A DNA stretch of 64,000 nt from Actinernus sp. WN-2022 (GCA_030867875.1 JAOWCC010001368.1:7859714-7923713), one strand, 5' to 3'; numbered from the stretch's first letter, positions 1 to 10,102 are shown. The notes: generated by a model not told the origin, from the letters alone. Numbers and translations: made by a program.

Positions 1-1530
1 AATCAGTATGAGTAGAACAAGTGCGTATGTTGGTTGTGCATATGTCGCTATTGTGAACCAGTATGAGTAGAACAAGTGCGTGTGTTGCTTGTGCATATGT
101 CGCTAGTGTGAACCAGTATGAGTAGAACAAGTGCGTGTGTTGGTTGTGCATATGTCGCTTGTGTGAACCAGTATGAGTAGAACAAGTGCGTGTGTTGGTT
201 GTGCATATGTCGCTTGTGTGAACCAGTATGAGTAGAACAAGTGCGTATGTTGCTTGTGCATATGTTGCTAGTGTGAACCAGTATGAGTAGAACAAGTGCG
301 TGTGTTGCTTGTGCATATGTCGCTAGTGTGAACCAGTATGAGTAGAACAAGTGCGTGTGTTGGTTGTGCATATGTCGCTTGTGTGAACCAGTATGAGTAG
401 AACAAGTGCGTGTGTTGGTTGTGCATATGTCGCTTGTGTGAACCAGTATGAGTAGAACAAGTGCGTGTGTTGCTTGTGCATATGTCGCTAGTGTGAACCA
501 GTATGAGTAGAACAAGTGCGTATGTTGGTTGTGCATATGTCGCTTGTGTGAATCAGTATGAGTAGAACAAGTGCGTATGTTGGTTGTGCATATGTCGCTA
601 GTGTGAACCAGTATGAGTAGAACAAGTGCGTGTGTTGCTTGTGCATATGTCGCTAGTGTGAACCAGTATGAGTAGAACAAGTGCGTGTGTTGGTTGTGCA
701 TATGTCGCTTGTGTGAACCAGTATGAGTAGAACAAGTGCGTGTGTTGGTTGTGCATATGTCGCTTGTGTGAACCAGTATGAGTAGAACAAGTGCGTATGT
801 TGCTTGTGCATATGTTGCTAGTGTGAACCAGTATGAGTAGAACAAGTGCGTGTGTTGCTTGTGCATATGTCGCTAGTGTGAACCAGTATGAGTAGAACAA
901 GTGCGTGTGTTGGTTGTGCATATGTCGCTTGTGTGAACCAGTATGAGTAGAACAAGTGCGTGTGTTGGTTGTGCATATGTCGCTTGTGTGAACCAGTATG
1001 AGTAGAACAAGTGCGTATGTTGCTTGTGCATATGTTGCTAGTGTGAACCAGTATGAGTAGAACAAGTGCGTGTGTTGCTTGTGCATATGTCGCTAGTGTG
1101 AACCAGTATGAGTAGAACAAGTGCGTGTGTTGGTTGTGCATGTGTCGCTTGTGTGAACCAGTATGAGTAGAACAGTCAAGTGCGTGTGTTGGTTGTGCAT
1201 ATGTCGCTTGTGTGAACCAGTATGAGTAGAACAAGTGCGTGTGTTGCTTGTGCATATGTCGCTAGTGTGAACCAGTATGAGTAGAACAAGTGCGTGTGTT
1301 GGTTGTGCATATGTCGCTTGTGTGAACCAGTATGAGTAGAACAAGTGCGTATGTTGCTTGTGCATATGTCGCTAGTGTGAACCAGTGTGAGTAGAACAAG
1401 TGCGTGTGTTGCTTGTGCATATGTCGCTAGTGTGAACCAGTATGAGTAGAACAAGTGCGTGTGTTGGTTGTGCATATGTCGCTAGTGTGAACCAGTATGA
1501 GTAGAACAAGTGCGTGTGTTGCTTGTGCTT
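1..1530. repeat. 55-bp minisatellite, about 28 copies, cut by the window edge
   Basis: A 55-bp unit (starts GTGTGAACCAGTATGAGTAG) repeats head to tail from base 1 to about 1530, so the array continues left of the window. Units differ at a few diagnostic sites: TGTG or TATG before TTG, GGTT or GCTT, CGCTT or CGCTA, and TGTTGCTA. One unit near 1175 has a 3-bp insertion. The rare variant with TATGTTGCTA recurs at about 245, 795 and 1015, spacings of 550 and 220 bp, which are multiples of 55 and show higher-order duplication. The long minus-strand reading frames here follow from repeats without stop codons and are not called as genes. Confidence 0.97.
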
Positions 1531-1894
1531 AAGCTTGGATCGCACTAGCGACATGAGGATCATAAACAAAATATCTGGATTCTGATTAGTCAATAACGAT
1601 TGCATAAAAATGTTCTCTCAGTATTATAAACCAAAAATCGTATGAACTGCTCCGTGCTATACGTGATTTATGGGCACTGAGTGATATTTTGAAAGTTCTC
1701 AAATTGCACTCACCTAAAGGCTCGTGGAATCAATTATCAGAACTTTCAAAATATCACTGTGCCTACAAATCACGTATAGCACTCCCCTTATGATCTTGCG
1801 ATTTCCTCCAGTTATGTCGCTAGTACGAACCAAGCTTAAAGGCCATACGCACGGCAGCCACAACGACATGTATATTTGTTAATATACTAACTTA
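1531..1894. repeat. Spacer with a 45-bp inverted repeat
   Basis: This spacer lies between the minisatellite and the SLC16-like exon. Arms at 1654-1699 and 1739-1782 are near-perfect reverse complements around a loop of about 40 bp, as in a small foldback element. No gene was seen. If the exon belongs to a living gene, this is the start of its downstream intron. Confidence 0.75.
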
Positions 1895-1903
1895 TTAACA
1901 TAC

Positions 1904-2532
1904 CAAATGCACGTAGGTAAACAACAGAGCTGGAACGAAAAGTGCCACAGATATCACCCACAACACATATCCTTTGTTCTTCAAAAATATTATATTGACT
2001 TTAACTTTTTTCTTGACTGGTTTTGTAGCCATTCTTTCTACCACTTTCGTGCACTCGCTCTTGCCATAGCGGCAGTCAATGATCTGTCTGTGACAGCCCT
2101 CCTCGCCAACAGTATTTGTCCTGAATGCTAATGCAGCACACACGACGATGCTTTGGGACCCTGCAAGGATCAGAAATGTATAGCGAAATCCAAGGGTTTC
2201 AAACAGACCGCTTAGCCCGTGACTAAGTACCAGCATTCCTGCAGGAGGACCGAGAAGGCTAAGTCCATTTGCCAAAGCAAGTCTTCTTTGAAAATGCTCT
2301 GGGAGAATCAACAGTGAAGCACACAGGCACAGAGAAGCTCCAAAGCCAGAAACGATGCCATATGTGAAGTAAAGGAGGTAGATATTCGGACTGAAAGCAG
2401 AGGACAGGCAGCCAATGGCGTAAATTATAGCTCCAAGTATTGCAGATTTTCGGTAGCCAAACCGTTGACAAAGGTATGTAGAGACAGGACCAAACGTATG
2501 AAGGGAACTGTTAAGCAGTGAGATCACCCATG
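1904..2532 (-). CDS. Monocarboxylate-transporter-like (SLC16, MFS) internal exon
   Basis: This looks like one exon of a major facilitator transporter of the SLC16 family, which moves monocarboxylates or related solutes across membranes. Seen: an open minus-strand frame with family-like blocks, including HTFGPVSTYL followed by an RFGYRKSA loop (the conserved R-x-G-x-R after TM2), LYFTYGIVSGFGASL, and RRLALANGLSLLGPPAG. A basic stretch (KPVKKKVKVN) precedes another hydrophobic segment, matching the loop between the two halves. The exon limits are inferred from a polypyrimidine-CAG acceptor just upstream (AG at 2533-2534) and a GTATGT donor just downstream (GT at 1902-1903), in phase with the frame. 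The longer open frame to 2665 upstream reads into the putative intron. TM1 and the C-terminal half must lie in other exons, none of which is identified here. A retained fragment is possible but no lesion is visible. Confidence 0.8.
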
Positions 2533-2682
2533 CTGAAAAAATGAACGTATTTAGAGTTAATAGAGGTCCGGTATTGGAAACCGAGCCTATAGGAGCGGTA
2601 TGGATATTTTGACGAATGCCATTCTTGGACGAGTCACGTCGAGTATATCGTAAAGAAAATTTCATCTGGCCTTTGTGCCCTT

Positions 2683-3340
2683 AAGAGAATGAAACCCTTT
2701 GTATATGCTAAAGGACATTCTAATACTGAACTATATTTATAAGACTATAGTTATGCCTCATTTCGAATACTGTTCGCCAGTTTGAGACATCGCAAACAAA
2801 GAAATGATTGCGAAATTACAAAAACTACAGAATAGAGCAGCCCGAATTATTTCGGGATTGCCATTTGATACTAGCAGAGTCATTTTATTGGAGTCACTAA
2901 ACTGGTTGAGTATTTCTGAACGCCATAATGAGCTAAAAGTTATTACTATGTTTAAAGTCTTGAACGGTTTACTACCAAAATACTTAAGAGCACAATGTGT
3001 TAACTTGTCGGACACCACTGAGTATAATCTCAGAGACTTGCCTGACCGGTTAGCACTGCCTGCCCCCAAAACAAATTATCTGAAAAAGAGCCTGTAGACG
3101 ATACAAGAGTGCTTCTTTGTGGAACGAATTGCCAAAAGCTACTAGACAAATTAAGTGTTTGCGGACTTTTAAATCCCGTCTAAGGAATGACCGTGGTAGC
3201 CTTCTGATGTTCGGTTAATTATATTTTAACCACGTTTTTATCTACTTCTATTTTATTATGGCACGACTTCCATGTAAACCAGGTGTTATACTCTGTTGGA
3301 TCTCCGTGGATAAATAAAGTTGTCTAAAATAAATAAAGTT
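2683..3340 (+). pseudogene. 5'-truncated LINE, C-terminal end of reverse transcriptase ORF
   Basis: The translation gives the typical post-RT tail of CR1/L2/jockey-like LINEs: PHFEYCSPV, then LQKLQNRAARII, LNWLSISERHN and FKVLNGLLP. A stop replaces the expected Trp after CSPV. A frameshift near 3096 moves the frame to SLWNELPKA and a final FKSRLRN block ending at about 3219. The 3' end carries a duplicated AATAAAGTTGTCTAA motif (3310-3348). It probably lies in an intron of the neighbouring minus-strand gene. The clade assignment is uncertain. Confidence 0.8.
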
Positions 3341-3740
3341 GTCTAAGATACTTAAAGTGCACCTAACGTTTATTTTGTTATCATCATTATCGATTTTACA
3401 TCAAGTTTTGAGTACTTCTGTGAAGAACGTTTTGGTTTACAGAGAATAATCTATGTTCTACGCTTGTTTGAAATGGTGAAAATGTGACCTTTCCTGACCC
3501 ATGACCGCGTAAGTAAAAGCCTGGGTCGATCCCTGGGTAGACGTCATATAATTAATTCGACTTTGCAATAATTTGAATAAATACTCAACATGTTGAATAA
3601 AATGACTTTTTTCTTTACTAACAACTCGCAAACAGTGTATATTCTCTATAAATCGATGTTGTTGTGATAGAAAGACGCCATGGAGAATAATGCATTATTG
3701 ATACGTTGGGTGCCGGGGGGCGGAAGGTGGGGGACTCCCC
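3341..3740. other. No gene or clear element seen
   Basis: Mostly AT-rich single-copy-looking DNA. An isolated B-box-like string near 3523 has no partner A box, so no RNA gene is called. Confidence 0.6.
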
Positions 3741-4360
3741 GACTGACCGGACAGGAGTGCTCGACCGTCCCTTTTAGGGTATAACATTTCAGTTAAGGTC
3801 CCATTTAGGGGGTATTTTGACAAAAGGCAATTACGTAACAAAACGCGGTACCTTTTAGGGTGTCGTCTGTTTATTTGCAAGGAGATTACAGATAAAGGAG
3901 ATTACAGAGATACTGCTTTAATCCGGGGCTTAATCCCATCAGCTTTCCAATTATCTTGTGATTAAAGTGTTAAATATTTCTTGTTTATAAGACTTTATAT
4001 GGTGGTCCCTTTTAGGGTTAAAAAACAAATCCATTTATTATTTAAATTTTTGGGTCCCTTCAGGAGCCGATTACCAGGAGCGTCCATCTTCCCTATTGGT
4101 TCTGTTCCCAGCACAGGAGTAGATGTGGCTATATGTAGAATTGCATTTCGCGCGAAATAAACAAAGGCCATGTTGTCTTAGCCAATCAGATAGCTATACG
4201 TCACTTTTCATTATTATTCATTGTCATTCTTCTCACTTTCAACGCGGGAATTCGCATTCTAAATATAGCCACATCTACTCCTGTGCTGGGGGCCCAGCCC
4301 ATGACCGTCCCTTTAGGGTTCATTTTTAGGGTCACGGCCGAGCACCCCTGTCAGGTCAGT
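3741..4360. mobile_element. Non-autonomous element with imperfect inverted ends and repeated CCCTTTTAGGGT motifs
   Basis: The left end (about 3743-3775) and the reverse complement of the right end (about 4334-4358) match over about 25 bp (CTGACC-GACAGG-GTGCTCG-CCGT). Small palindromic motifs of the type CCCTTTTAGGG recur at about 3768, 3850, 4003, 4302 and 4322. No coding capacity. A second MITE is nested inside at 4107-4290. Confidence 0.6.
4107..4290. mobile_element. Nested 184-bp MITE with 28-bp perfect inverted termini
   Basis: The 28-bp arms at 4107-4134 and 4263-4290 are exact reverse complements (outer end CCCAGCACAGGAGTAGATGT). The interior is non-coding. No unambiguous target duplication was read. 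Confidence 0.85.
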
Positions 4361-4379
4361 AGCGGGATTCTCCAACATT

Positions 4380-5275
4380 TAAGTTTCCTTCCTAATTCAG
4401 GGAATACTGTTACCATAATTTGACCATGACTTGGTCCGATCATGTTGACACTATTATATCTAAGGCCAATCAACGCATTGGGCTTTTAAGACGTATTAGA
4501 CATTTACTACCCCGGCGAGCCCGTTTAACTCTATATAATGCCCTGATATTGCCAATTTTAGATTACGCTGATATCGTATGGGGGGATAAAGACAATGTTA
4601 CCATCATGAATAGTTTACAAATAGTCCAGAACAAGGCTGCTAAAGTGATTTTAGACGCCTCCCCTTTCTCGTCCTCAACATGCAGAAGCCCTCCAGACTT
4701 TGGGCTGGAAGACGCTTAGTCAACGGCGGCGAGCACACAGATGTACACTAGTTTACAAACTTATGAACAGTCAAATTGCAAGTTGTTGGTGTGTTTATGC
4801 GGTCTTGGAATATTGAACTGATCGAGTAGAAGGCTGACCATGCCTTTGTGAAACAACCCCTCGACATGCAAATGTTCAGCCGTCTTCTCAAATACGTACG
4901 TTATGAATAAAGATGTGTACACAATCATAACACTAGGCATGCAGAGGAACAATGCCCATCTTAAACAAGCAAGAACAAACTGGGGAAAGCATTGTTTTAC
5001 CTATATCAGGCTTTGGATGAGTGGAATTCCCTCCCATCCGAAATACGAGATTCGAACTCATTAGCCAATTTTAAAGCACATTTTACTTTTTAACTTCTTA
5101 GATTTCTTATTGCATACCGTATACATTTTTATCAATTTTACTTATCATCGTTATTAATTAGTTGTAACTATTCTCTTTAAACTTTATTTTACTTTATTAG
5201 TTATGTTACGCAGGGCCCCATTGAAAAACTCCTCGGAGATATGGGCACCCCGGTCTAAACATCGTTATTATTATT
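4380..5275 (+). pseudogene. 5'-truncated LINE with RT C-terminal tail and (ATT)n 3' end
   Basis: The frame from about 4414 gives TWSDHVDTIISKANQRIGLL followed by LPRRARLTLYNALILP and DYADIVWG, the thumb/post-RT region of a LINE. A frameshift near 4680 continues as LGWKTLSQRR and LVYKLMN. Further decayed blocks follow, including a KDVYT/LKQARTNWGKHCF-like part and a final EWNSLPSEIR ending near 5092. The 3' UTR ends in TTATTATTATTATT (5262-5280), typical of microsatellite-tailed LINEs. Confidence 0.82.
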
Positions 5276-5328
5276 ATTATACCATGGTAGCCTCGGATTC
5301 TTTTGTTCTCCGAGGCACATTTAAACCA

Positions 5329-5450
5329 CTAATTTTCCCTGATGGCAGGGATATTTAGAAATATGCATTGTTTCGAAATTTCCCGGCGGGAAATTTCGAG
5401 ACAATGCATATTTCTAAATTTCCCCTGCATGCGTAATGAGGGAAAATTAG
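5329..5450. repeat. Palindromic foldback element, 122 bp
   Basis: The arms CTAATTTTCCCT... and ...AGGGAAAATTAG fold nearly end to end. The centre is TTTCCCGGCGGGAAA at about 5378-5393. A small asymmetric stretch (GATGG versus TGCGTAATG) breaks perfect pairing. Confidence 0.8.
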
Positions 5451-5485
5451 AAGAGAATGCAGGCTGGAAGTGAGAAGGTCAAAAG

Positions 5486-5595
5486 GGTAATAAGTTCATG
5501 TCCTAGATACAACAATAGGTTAATTACGTTCTATTATGTTTCGGTCATAGAACGTCAGTAACATATTGGTGTATCTAGGACATGAACTTATTACC
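5486..5595. mobile_element. 110-bp MITE, hAT-like: 25-bp inverted termini and 8-bp TSD
   Basis: Termini GGTAATAAGTTCATGTCCTA... at 5486-5510 and their perfect complement at 5571-5595 are flanked by the direct repeat GTCAAAAG at 5478-5485 and 5596-5603. An 8-bp TSD is characteristic of hAT (also P and Merlin) transposases; which one mobilised this element cannot be told. Confidence 0.88.
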
Positions 5596-5603
5596 GTCAA
5601 AAG

Positions 5604-6050
5604 CATCAACTCCTGCTCCCCTCTGGCACGACTAGCCCTACGCTCCCGGATCAAAAATACTGAATCCAAACTGACCTGTCTTCATCATAACCTTCAATGT
5701 AATCCATGTGGGATGACCTATTTCAATCTGCATATTCTTCTCTTAATTTCTCAAACCCGCTTCTTCCATGTGGGATACTTAAAACCATAAACGTGACGTA
5801 ATTAAAATCCATTCATGCTCTTTGAATATTTAGTCAACCGAATAATTACATTGTATTTTAGTGTTATTCTTCTCAAAAACAACACGCTTTTCCCCAGGGG
5901 AAGCCAGGGTCGTTTAATCAATGGCGCTCAGTCAAGCATTAAACAAAACGTTTTCGAAAGCAACTCGACTGCGACGTCTTTAGTTTCGGCAGAGAAAACT
6001 AAACTTCTCAGAGATTTGTTCCGTTCCTCGGCGATCATGGTATAACAAAC
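5604..6050. other. No gene or element recognised
   Basis: Short open frames on the plus strand (5566-5790, 5815-6045) show no family resemblance or coding features and are not called. Confidence 0.5.
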
Positions 6051-6212
6051 TTATACCATGGCATTTCGGGGTATTAGTGATTTAAATTGCCCCGAGAGCC
6101 GCGGGAAGATTTGTAAAAGTCCCTCGGCCGAAGCGGCCTCGGGACTTTTACAAATCTTCCCTCGGCTCTCGGGGCAATTTAAATCACTAATACCCCTCAT
6201 GCCATGGTATAA
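6051..6212. mobile_element. 162-bp perfect-fold palindromic MITE
   Basis: Arms of about 77 bp (outer end TTATACCATGGCAT) pair across a small centre at about 6128-6135 with only a few mismatches. There is no coding content and no clear TSD. Confidence 0.85.
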
Positions 6213-6517
6213 CCTATAATAATAGTCTCCATTTTCGCATTCCTTGCAACTTGGCATCTGTATACGTAGGAGAGCGATTTACGCAAATTCGCGAGTGCTT
6301 TGTCGTACGCTATACTTCAGGCTAATAATCTGATCGTCTTCGTTTGTATTTTTGCTACAGTTCCTTCAGTGCTCCTTGTTAGTCTTGTGTTTTGACGCGA
6401 GGTTTACTAAAACAGCAAGTTTAACCCACAAAACATGTTTTGTAACTTGATAATCATGCATTGCTAAGTTGACGACTCATGCACGAGTCACTGGAGTCGT
6501 GTTGGCAATCGGACTCA
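6213..6517. other. No gene recognised
   Basis: No credible frame or repeat structure was seen. Confidence 0.5.
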
Positions 6518-6524
6518 GTGTGAG

Positions 6525-6847
6525 CACAGGCAGCCCAGACTCGACATATCAGTTTCCCGCTTTTTGGGTTACCTGTGGTATGTTTCATAAGCGATCTCGG
6601 AAGAGTTTATATAATTGTTCCTTGTGAATTCTCTTTTCCGATTCCTACGAAATAAATCTTCAACAATAAAAGATTGATACTTAATGAAGTTATGTGAGTG
6701 ATTTTGGGGCGATTTTGGGACTTCTAAAGCAGTTTATTAGGCCTCGAAGTTTTGACGGTTGGCCGCGTGTCTACCCATCGTGCTTATGAAACATACCACA
6801 GGTAGCCCAAAAAGCGGGAAATATATGTCGAGTCTGGGCTGCCTGTG
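6525..6847. mobile_element. CACAGG-family inverted-repeat element (copy A), 7-bp TSD
   Basis: Starts CACAGGCAGCCCAGACTCGA and ends with its complement; the arms are about 65-70 bp (6525-6592 and 6780-6847). The flanking direct repeat GTGTGAG is at 6518-6524 and 6848-6854. The interior is non-coding. Shares termini and TSD length with elements at 7627-7757 and 61835-62330. Confidence 0.85.
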
Positions 6848-6854
6848 GTGTGAG

Positions 6855-7344
6855 CATACATAGTTTGATAGTTTGGGCGGAGATGCTCTCCTGTTATCAA
6901 GATGGTGAGCAGCAAATAATTATCTTCTGTTCAGTGGCCTTCGATAAATTCAAGCAGCCGGTTCAAAACACCAATTAGCATTTACAATTGTATTCTTCTC
7001 AATTACAGTTGATTTCCGGTGTTTAGACTTCACCGGGAGAACAGCACGGGATCTGGTACGTTCAGGATTAGTCATTGAAGTTAATTACTCCGCTTGTTGC
7101 CCTCATGAAGGATCAAGTGAATATTTGAGCGGAGATTTTAATTGTCTGAATAGAGATTTTGGCCGCGATTCAGCTCCATTGATAAAATCAAAACTGTCAA
7201 AAGCAAAAAAAATAAAAAGCATATATTCTAAAGTTTAATATCGATTAATAAATGTAATAGTTAACTCGACAATGTTCGATTAATAAATGTAATAGTTAGC
7301 TAGGTACGAACCACTATATTCTCTCATGAAGAGGAGATGCTACC
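6855..7344. other. No gene; short direct repeat near 7245-7305
   Basis: The string TTAATAAATGTAATAGTTA occurs twice (about 7243-7262 and 7274-7296). Nothing else was recognised. Confidence 0.5.
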
Positions 7345-7467
7345 TACGGTGGCCCCTAAGGGACATCGAATTTGCTCTGTTTTTATTTTCGAACTCAACA
7401 TGTCGCCCTATAACTGAACTCGACAATGTTCAGTTATAAGTCGACATGTCCAGTTATAACTCGAGAC
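7345..7467 (+). mobile_element. Remnant of one end of an FB1-like foldback transposon
   Basis: Starts TACGGTGGCCCCTAAGGGAC, close to the FB1 terminus at 27697 (TACGGTGGCTTATAGGGGCC). About 65 bp further in are iterations of CAGTTATAA and GTCGACA, the core of the FB1 20-bp repeat. No partner end was found nearby, so this is a solo decayed arm. Confidence 0.55.
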
Positions 7468-7604
7468 TAGAACAGCCACGTTTTAATTTGGAATGGCTTC
7501 ATAAATCATTTTCGTATATCGCAAGTGTTCTGTGGAACAAACTCCCTATTAAAATAATTAATGCAAATATATTTTATCCTTTGAAAGCGCTTTACGATCT
7601 ATAG
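7468..7604 (+). pseudogene. Small LINE C-terminal remnant
   Basis: The frame encodes LEWLHKSFSYIASVLWNKLP then IKIINAN and a stop near 7604. This is the SFSY-x(4)-LWN-x-LP signature of the extreme C terminus of CR1/L2-like LINE ORF2. Strongly 5'-truncated. Confidence 0.6.
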
Positions 7605-7626
7605 TTACGACATGCGCTCGGTTAGC

Positions 7627-7757
7627 CACAGGAAACCCAAGCTCTGTTTGTGTTTTAAATTATAAGGGTTTGTATGGGATTTTTAACCAAATACTCGTTA
7701 AAAATCCCATACAAACCCTTATAATTTAAAACACAAACAGAGCTTGGGTTTCCTGTG
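7627..7757. mobile_element. CACAGG-family palindromic MITE (copy B), 7-bp TSD
   Basis: A 131-bp near-perfect palindrome starting CACAGGAAACCCAAGCTCTG. Direct repeat GGTTAGC at 7620-7626 and 7758-7764. A half copy lies at 9395-9465. Confidence 0.9.
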
Positions 7758-7829
7758 GGTTAGCCTGAACGAACCAGGAGCTTGCAATGAAGCTAATCTT
7801 TCAAAAAGCTATTCTGCAGAGGTATTTAC

Positions 7830-8290
7830 CCTGGGAATTTTTCTGACATAAAATAGATCCTAGGAGCATTCGAAAAATACATCGCTCGCTCATTGGCAAT
7901 TTCCGGTTGCAAAACATCAATAGTCCTGGGATCCTTAAAATTTGGAATTTGGAAATTTAATAAGATTTCACAGGGTCCGCTCACAATTACTTTTGGCTCC
8001 TGGGAATACAATAGAAATAATATGCCTCGACTCCTGGGAATGGTAAAAAAAAGTACCATGACTCCTGGGAGCGACTAACATGCCAGGAACATGTTTTGAC
8101 TCCTGGAAGTTGAGCCTGTTTTTTTTTTAGCATGCAAGGAATATTCCCTGACCCACCCTGGGATTTGTTTGTTTTTTGGCTAGGAAATTTTAACTTTCCT
8201 GGGAATCTGTGACTACTTCTTCTGAGCTGGGAAAAATACACATAAACCCATTACCTGGGAAAGTGTCTTCGAATATTTTCATCCTGGTTA
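7830..8290. repeat. Degenerate array of CTCCTGGGA motifs
   Basis: The core CCTGGGA or CTGGGA recurs about eleven times at irregular spacing (near 7830, 7925, 7998, 8031, 8064, 8100, 8155, 8199, 8227, 8252 and 8281), mostly in one orientation. The sequence between is AT-rich. No coding frame is credible. Confidence 0.5.
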
Positions 8291-8339
8291 AACAGAATAG
8301 CTTTTTATTTGCCAGCGGTTTTTAATATCGTCTAATTTG

Positions 8340-8635
8340 AAAGATAACTGTACGAAATGATCACTACTGCAGTTATTCCAGTTGTTTGAACAATTTTCCC
8401 ATTGCAAGCTCTCGACGAATCAGAGGAGACGGCTGAAATTCAGGCTAGCGCTCGGTATAAATGTGTCTTTAATTAATGTATTCAAAAAAGCGGCTCTACC
8501 TCGGTGTAAGAACCTCACAGACTGCGTCACAAAACTCCCTTTCTTAACCTTGAATAATTTGGGACTTAGAATATTTCCCGAGCACCCGAAGCGGCACTTA
8601 TAAATTTTACAAGGAATTGGGCAGCCTCTACTTAA
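8340..8635. other. No gene recognised
   Basis: Open frames on both strands overlap here but none resembles a family. Confidence 0.45.
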
Positions 8636-8639
8636 AAAA

Positions 8640-8750
8640 AATATATCACTGCGCTCAGCGTAGGAATCGAACCCAGGAATATAAGATCTATAGAACGACT
8701 GACACAACCCTATCCTAACCCTAACCGCTAGACCACGAGTGAATTCGCTT
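8640..8750 (-). other. tRNA-like sequence (pol III A and B boxes), probable SINE head or tRNA pseudogene
   Basis: On the minus strand, CACTCGTGGTCTAGCGGTTAGG resembles a tRNA D arm with an A box (TGGTCTAGCGG), followed by TTAGGGTTAGGG and later a perfect B box (GGTTCGATTCC) in a T-arm-like context. The A and B boxes are about 51 bp apart, longer than in an intronless tRNA. The acceptor and T stems do not pair cleanly, so a functional tRNA is unlikely. Confidence 0.5.
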
Positions 8751-8759
8751 GGTGGCAAT

Positions 8760-9189
8760 CGTTTTTTTTCACGTATTTATATCAACTAACGATGAGTAGC
8801 TGCATAAATTATAGTATTATAGTTTCAATGCACTATAATTGTAATACGACTACTCACCGAGCGCGCGAGGGCATGGTCTCTAGGGAATGGTTCTTACACC
8901 GAGGTAAACCCAAAAAAGCAGAATGTAGTCACTCCTAGTCCGCGAGGGTCTAGATGAATAGGTCTTAATTTGACAGACATATTTATTTGAGCGCGTAATG
9001 AGCTGTGCCGGCGGGGGAGAAACTGGCTGAATGAGTAAAACATTTCACACAATTTACTCTTGGTATTTAGTTGTTTAAAAATACTTGTCTTACACGACTG
9101 TCTCCTCGGTTTAATTTATACAGAAGTAAATTTATACAGACGTAAATTATAATCAATAGGCATTTTGAACGAATTTTATTAAGTCTTAA
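8760..9189. other. No gene recognised
   Basis: AT-rich, without credible frames or clear repeat ends. Confidence 0.5.
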
Positions 9190-9405
9190 TTTGTTGTTCT
9201 AGTCAGTTTAAACATACAAATGCCCGTGTGAGTGGCCGCGTCTCGAGAGGTTTTTCTGAAGCGTTTGTTGTACTAGGCAGTTTAAACCGACAAATGCCCG
9301 TGTTGGCGGACTGCGTCTCGAGAGGTTTTACTGAAGCGTTTGTTGTTATAGGCAGTTTAAACATACACATGCCCGTGTTAGCTGGTGGCCTCGTCTCCAC
9401 AGGAA
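9190..9405. repeat. Three tandem copies of a 75-bp unit
   Basis: CAGTTTAAACATACAAATGC-type starts occur at 9204, 9278 and 9353 (periods 74 and 75 bp), each followed by CCCGTGT, a GCGTCTCGAGAGG block and CTGAAGCGTTTGTTGT. The third unit runs into the half CACAGG element. Confidence 0.85.
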
Positions 9406-9465
9406 ACCGAAGCTCTGTTTGAGTTTCAAATTATAAGGGTTTGTATTAGATTTTGGACGAGTATT
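9395..9465 (+). mobile_element. Half copy of CACAGG-family MITE B
   Basis: CACAGGAAACCGAAGCTCTG followed by an AAATTATAAGGGTTTGTAT block matches the left arm of the 7627-7757 element. The right arm is missing. Confidence 0.7.
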
Positions 9466-9531
9466 TGGTTGTACCGTTAGGCCAGAAATACTGAAATAAA
9501 ATCAATGAAAACTCCCCTTAAGTCTTTATCT

Positions 9532-9623
9532 GTTCTTCATTGGACTCTGTATGCAATTTCAGGGAATTCTGGTAAAATTTCAACAGAATTCGCTGAAATT
9601 GCATACAGAGTCCAATGAAGAAC
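9532..9623. repeat. 92-bp foldback element with 31-bp perfect arms
   Basis: Arms 9532-9562 and 9593-9623 are exact complements (outer end GTTCTTCATTGGACTCTGTA). GAATTC occurs on both sides of the loop. Confidence 0.85.
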
Positions 9624-9725
9624 ACTCAAAAATAAATTCCATGTCTCCGTGCGCTAATGTTTATATTATTCCCTATATATACCACCGGTCGAGCTAATGG
9701 CCAAACAAAATAATTCGGCTGAACA

Positions 9726-10102
9726 ATAGCGATACTTACTGTTTGTAAACACTGACGTCATTTATATATTTGCATATATAATGTGGTTGGCAAAAAAAAC
9801 CATGTGTTTGTATGACTTGTATGGGAACTAGCGATTTAGGCCTCACAAAATACATCTAAAGTCTCAATTCTGATTCCAAATCTTAATTCCTTTATAAGAC
9901 TTATAAGTTAAGAGCATATAAGCTTCGATGAAAGGGCTTGCTTGCATTTTGGAAGAACAAGAAAGTAATTTGGCGATGAATAAGCACCGACCTGTGATAT
10001 TTTATAAGCATCTGACTGGGTTCACGCTTCGTTTCTGCCAACCACAGAAAGCAACAAATGTGGCGTGACTGGCCTGTGTGACGTCACAGTAAGTATCGCT
10101 AT
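9726..10102. mobile_element. Non-autonomous element with ATAGCGATACTTACTG inverted termini
   Basis: The left end ATAGCGATACTTACTG (9726-9741) is the exact complement of the right end (10087-10102). Matching subterminal blocks include a TGACGTCA site and GGTTGGCA/TGCCAACC. The interior is AT-rich and non-coding. Confidence 0.65.

Noticed and set aside
48..1605. Several long minus-strand ORFs through the 55-bp minisatellite
   Set aside because: The unit lacks stops in these frames, so repeats create open frames of 165-bp periodicity. The proteins are pure repeats with frame jumps at array indels.
2532..2665. N-terminal extension of the SLC16-like frame to an ATG at 2665
   Set aside because: It lacks the expected TM1 sequence and crosses a good polypyrimidine-CAG acceptor, so it is better read as intron.
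3515..3545. B-box-like GGGTCGATCCC as a tRNA
   Set aside because: No A box or cloverleaf-compatible stems upstream.
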